From: a bacterium
GTDB lineage: Bacteria; Verrucomicrobiota; Verrucomicrobiae; Opitutales; Opitutaceae
Length of the DNA: 8,702 bases
Assembly (NCBI GenBank): GCA_021780625.1
Contig: JAJXYI010000272.1
Location: forward strand, 1 to 8,702
Reading direction: 5' to 3'
Part shown: piece by piece, positions 7,401-8,702 of the stretch
How the letters are laid out: every line of letters starts with the position of its first letter
How positions within the stretch are numbered: the first letter of the stretch is position 1
The notes under the pieces: generated by a model
Seen by the model: only the letters and a program-made list of their open reading frames with translations
What the model was told of the DNA's origin: nothing
The model's database searches: none
Made by a program: the position numbers and the translations under genes

Positions 7401-7506
7401 GGACGACCAGCGTTACGCCCCGGGCATCACGCCGGACTATGCGCGCCTCTACCGCCGCGAGATGTTTGGCACGGCGTACACGTTTGGTATAAAGGGCTCC
7501 TTCTGA
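4405..7506 (+). CDS. TonB-dependent outer-membrane receptor with carboxypeptidase-regulatory-like domain
   Basis: A 1033-residue outer-membrane transporter that uses TonB energy, here probably for uronate oligosaccharides (inference from kduI and kduD downstream). Order: a long n-region and signal peptide ending around ISRA (51), a carboxypeptidase-regulatory-like beta domain at about 58-135 (GTISGRVLNTDTGKYLNNAR onward), a possible TonB box at LDAFVV (146-151), the plug at about 168-292 with NIGEFVKFLPGISVGY and SVRGVGSQYTAIMLDGYRV, then GGSLNMVSKSAFE, and a beta-barrel to the C-terminal Phe of FGIKGSF. The plug resembles the Xanthomonas/Caulobacter-type receptor family (TIGR01782). No SusD-like partner is present. 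The frame is open back to a TTG at 4204, but those 67 residues are Pro/Cys-rich and look untranslated. ATG 4405 gives an unusually long n-region; ATG 4510 would leave a signal peptide without basic residues. None has a Shine-Dalgarno sequence. Confidence 0.94.
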   Translation: MDRYAKSTPPTHHETQPTNPKSPTLINLIQKTSRWMLFAAAALCLQPAISRAAGAATGTISGRVLNTDTGKYLNNARIEVEGTHLQTFTNKFGEYELDNVPVGPVKVDIFYTGLSRQTLSVNVAAGQTAQQDVSMSSSAEGGAIKLDAFVVAAAKETDQSSIAINEERFAPNLKTVVSTDQFGDIVEGNIGEFVKFLPGISVGYTASDVRNVSVRGVGSQYTAIMLDGYRVASADSGNVKYSSTGGGSRTTELEQISINNAARTEIVKSRTPDLPADALGGSLNMVSKSAFEYAHPEFNYRVLMAMNSNAKKLGASPGPANDGTSHKVLPSFDFTYALPVNKHFGITLSFLDSNIFNVQYRSNPQWTPNGTHSNVSGAPSNFATDPYLEKYTVQDGPKTTHRKAAEFTADWKLSDRDLISLRVQDNFYSSFFGNRNINFDTGTTMPLAYTQTATNGALGKGKVNFGSSFRHKFGVTYNLGADYTHTGEDWTFNAGINFSHASAHYQDANEGYFDSVTYQISSATVNYGMFNGIAPQQIQVFDKSGKDTLGNVFDVRNPNYKITKVENNPVSAADSFFTQQANFKRDFDWAIPTKIKFGGQLQFEHRDVRNNKIDWTPTGALAAAGAAGAYNLVDSTYNVAPPYIPYPVVWPSQSKLYSLYLSNPSLFSPSSSNEQQRILGSLLFKELISAAYVMGDSQMFNSKLRLVYGVRFEQTTDEGYGPLAKKTGSSTTYVERGAFAKNTYNGTYPSISAVYNITDNLLLRAAYDRAVGRPDLANIVPNVALPDSASTGAAIGVSNPLLKPEQANNYDLSLEYYFKHAGVLSLGVFRKDFTGFWGQNNVTGPEALAILNSLGVPNGQDYLDQGDYVSTIVNSGTAHITGVEFNYRQSLEQLSQFTRHLSVFANATGLHLQGAANADFSAFVSKTINWGLAYDNRRVSAKLNFNYRGREVDAPTTVNGVVYQEYFSPRLYLDANLVIRLTKRFSLFINGRNLTDVPQDDQRYAPGITPDYARLYRREMFGTAYTFGIKGSF

Positions 7507-7520
7507 GGAGACCGCCCCGC

Positions 7521-7541
7521 GCGGCCCGATCCGCTTTTTTT
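7521..7541 (+). terminator. Weak hairpin plus T7 between receptor and kduI
   Basis: GCGG (7521-7524) and CCGC (7531-7534) can pair around a 6-base loop and are followed directly by seven T residues (7535-7541), 6 bases before the kduI ATG. A 4-bp stem is short for an intrinsic terminator. At most it would lower read-through into kduI, leaving the receptor at a higher level than the enzymes. It may be coincidental. Confidence 0.25.
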
Positions 7542-7547
7542 CCGCCT

Positions 7548-8378
7548 ATGAAAATGCATGAAAGTCTGTATCCCGCCGTGGCAACCGCCGCGGAATCCGA
7601 AGCACTCCGCAGGGAGTTCCTGATTCCCGGCCTATTCACCTCCGGGGAGGCGCATTTTCATTATTGGGAGACGGATCGGACCGTGGTGGGCGGCATCGCG
7701 CCGCTCGGTGCGGACATCGCGCTTCCCAGTCCCGCGGAGCTGCGCAGCGCGCACTTCCTCGAGCGCCGCGAGGCGGGCGTCATCAACCTGGGCGGCCCCG
7801 GGGCCGTCCAGGTCGACGGCGTCGACCACGCAATGGCGCGCCTCGACGCCCTGTATCTCGGGCGCGGCGCCAGGAACGTCGTCTTCCGCTCGGCGTCCGC
7901 GAAGGACCCCGCGCTGTTCTACCTGCTGTCCTATCCCGCGCACACGGCGTATCCGGTCCGCCATGTCGCGATCGCTGACGTGAAGGGCGACGCGCTGGGT
8001 TCGGTGGAGACCTGCAACCAGCGCACGCTGTACAAGCTGATCCATCCGGGAGCGTTTCCGACCTGCCAGCTCGTGATGGGCGTGACCCGCCTCGCCACCG
8101 GGAGCGTTTGGAACACGATGCCTCCGCACACGCACCTCCGCCGTTCGGAGGTCTATCTCTACTTCGACGTGCCGTCGGACCAGGCGGTGTTCCACTTCAT
8201 GGGCCGGCCTCAGGCGACGCGGCATCTGGTGCTGCACAATCATGACGTCGTGCTCTCCCCGCCGTGGTCGATCCACAGCGGCGTCGGCACGCGCAACTAT
8301 AGTTTCGTCTGGGGCATGGGCGGCGAGAACCAGGATTTCGCCGACATGGACCCCGCTCCGATCGCCGAGCTGCGCTGA
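7548..8378 (+). CDS. kduI: 5-dehydro-4-deoxy-D-glucuronate isomerase (KduI)
   Basis: A 276-residue cytoplasmic isomerase that converts 5-keto-4-deoxyuronate, formed from unsaturated galacturonate or glucuronate, to 2,5-diketo-3-deoxygluconate. The length matches the family (278 in E. coli). The zinc site is complete: His194, His196 and Glu201 in PPHTHLRRSEVYLYFD, and His243 in PPWSIHSGVGTRNYSFVWGMGGENQ, each two residues before the E. coli ligands H196, H198, E203 and H245 as I recall them. Other family stretches are VINLGGPGAVQVDG (78-91), CNQRTLYKLIHP (156-167) and the C-terminal ENQDFADMD. The ATG at 7548 lies 41 bases after the receptor stop. There is no Shine-Dalgarno sequence; a T-rich tract precedes the start. 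It is followed after 4 bases by kduD, the next enzyme of the pathway, so the two are certainly one operon. Confidence 0.97.
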   Translation: MKMHESLYPAVATAAESEALRREFLIPGLFTSGEAHFHYWETDRTVVGGIAPLGADIALPSPAELRSAHFLERREAGVINLGGPGAVQVDGVDHAMARLDALYLGRGARNVVFRSASAKDPALFYLLSYPAHTAYPVRHVAIADVKGDALGSVETCNQRTLYKLIHPGAFPTCQLVMGVTRLATGSVWNTMPPHTHLRRSEVYLYFDVPSDQAVFHFMGRPQATRHLVLHNHDVVLSPPWSIHSGVGTRNYSFVWGMGGENQDFADMDPAPIAELR

Positions 8379-8382
8379 CGCC

Positions 8383-8702
8383 ATGAGCTCGACGATTCTC
8401 GACCAATTCCGACTGGACGGCCGCGTGGCGGTCGTCACCGGCGCCTCCCGCGGCCTGGGCGCCGCGCTTGCGATCGGCCTTGCCGAGGCCGGCGCCGACG
8501 TCGCCCTGGTGGCGCGCGGCGACCTGGCGCGGACCTCCGCCGCGATCCGCGCGCTGGGACGGCGCTGCCTGGAGCTCACGCACGACGTCGGTGACCCCGC
8601 CTCAGCGGAGGCGATCGTCGCGGAGACCGTGGCCGGCCTGGGCGGTGCGGACATCCTCGTGAACAACGCGGGCATCATCCGCCGCGCGCCGTTCGTCGAG
8701 TT
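8383..8702 (+). CDS. kduD: 2-dehydro-3-deoxy-D-gluconate 5-dehydrogenase (KduD), 5' part
   Basis: The first 106 residues of a short-chain dehydrogenase/reductase, cut by the window edge. The Rossmann motif TGASRGLG is at 19-26, the adenine-contacting Asp at about 68 (THDVGD), and DILVNNAGIIRR at 90-101, where NNAG followed by I/L-I-R-R is typical of KduD. The enzyme oxidoreduces 2,5-diketo-3-deoxygluconate to 2-keto-3-deoxygluconate with NAD(P)H in the cytoplasm. The catalytic Ser-Tyr-Lys lies beyond the window, so integrity is unknown. Strand beta2 ends in VALVAR, without an acidic residue, which could allow NADPH use; this is weak evidence. The start ATG is 4 bases after the kduI stop, and the kduI-kduD order is common in pectin and uronate loci. 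A gluconate 5-dehydrogenase is the main alternative, made unlikely by the neighbour. Confidence 0.91.
   Translation, partial: MSSTILDQFRLDGRVAVVTGASRGLGAALAIGLAEAGADVALVARGDLARTSAAIRALGRRCLELTHDVGDPASAEAIVAETVAGLGGADILVNNAGIIRRAPFVE

Noticed and set aside
1..8702. Search by eye for CRISPR arrays, tRNA or rRNA genes, insertion sequences and long repeats.
   Set aside because: No regularly spaced repeats, cloverleaf-like segments, transposase motifs or terminal repeats were seen. Nearly all sequence outside 3877-4404 is accounted for by the genes listed.

Overview
The window reads as a chromosomal carbohydrate-use locus from a GC-rich Gram-negative bacterium, most likely a verrucomicrobium of the Opitutaceae type. 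The grounds for this are a very large TonB-dependent receptor with an N-terminal carboxypeptidase-regulatory-like domain but no SusD partner, secreted DUF1080 and DUF4861 proteins, high GC, and start codons that mostly lack Shine-Dalgarno sequences. The taxonomic call is an inference from gene content; no rRNA or other marker gene is present.

Layout, left to right. (1) An AraC-family regulator on the + strand (26-904) ends convergently against the next unit, with a perfect 9-bp inverted repeat between them that probably acts as a terminator for both. (2) A minus-strand group follows: a secreted DUF1080 protein (950-1627) overlapped by 4 bases (ATGA) by an upstream secreted DUF4861 protein (1624-2928), and, 147 bp further upstream on the same strand, an IclR-family regulator (3076-3876). 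(3) An AT-rich divergent control region (3877-4404) holds several inverted repeats and a good sigma70-like promoter. (4) A plus-strand group follows: the TonB-dependent receptor (4405-7506), kduI (7548-8378) and the start of kduD (8383 to the window edge).

How the genes fit together. KduI and KduD are consecutive enzymes that turn 5-keto-4-deoxyuronate, the product of lyase-cut pectin and related uronic-acid polymers, into 2-keto-3-deoxygluconate. The receptor would bring uronate oligosaccharides across the outer membrane. The two secreted proteins would act on the same material outside the cytoplasm. The IclR protein sits where a KdgR-type repressor would be expected. No polysaccharide lyase, glycoside hydrolase, inner-membrane transporter or KDG kinase is visible in the window.

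The most interesting signals are regulatory. A 19-bp near-perfect palindrome, AATGAATTAATAGTTCATT, lies on the predicted transcription start of the receptor operon and resembles the outer arms of the enterobacterial KdgR operator. A second shared element, TTCANGAATGAA, occurs once in the iclR/receptor control region and once in front of the DUF4861 gene. Together they suggest one uronate-responsive regulon on both strands. The tightly coupled DUF4861-DUF1080 pair is the best candidate for undescribed biochemistry.
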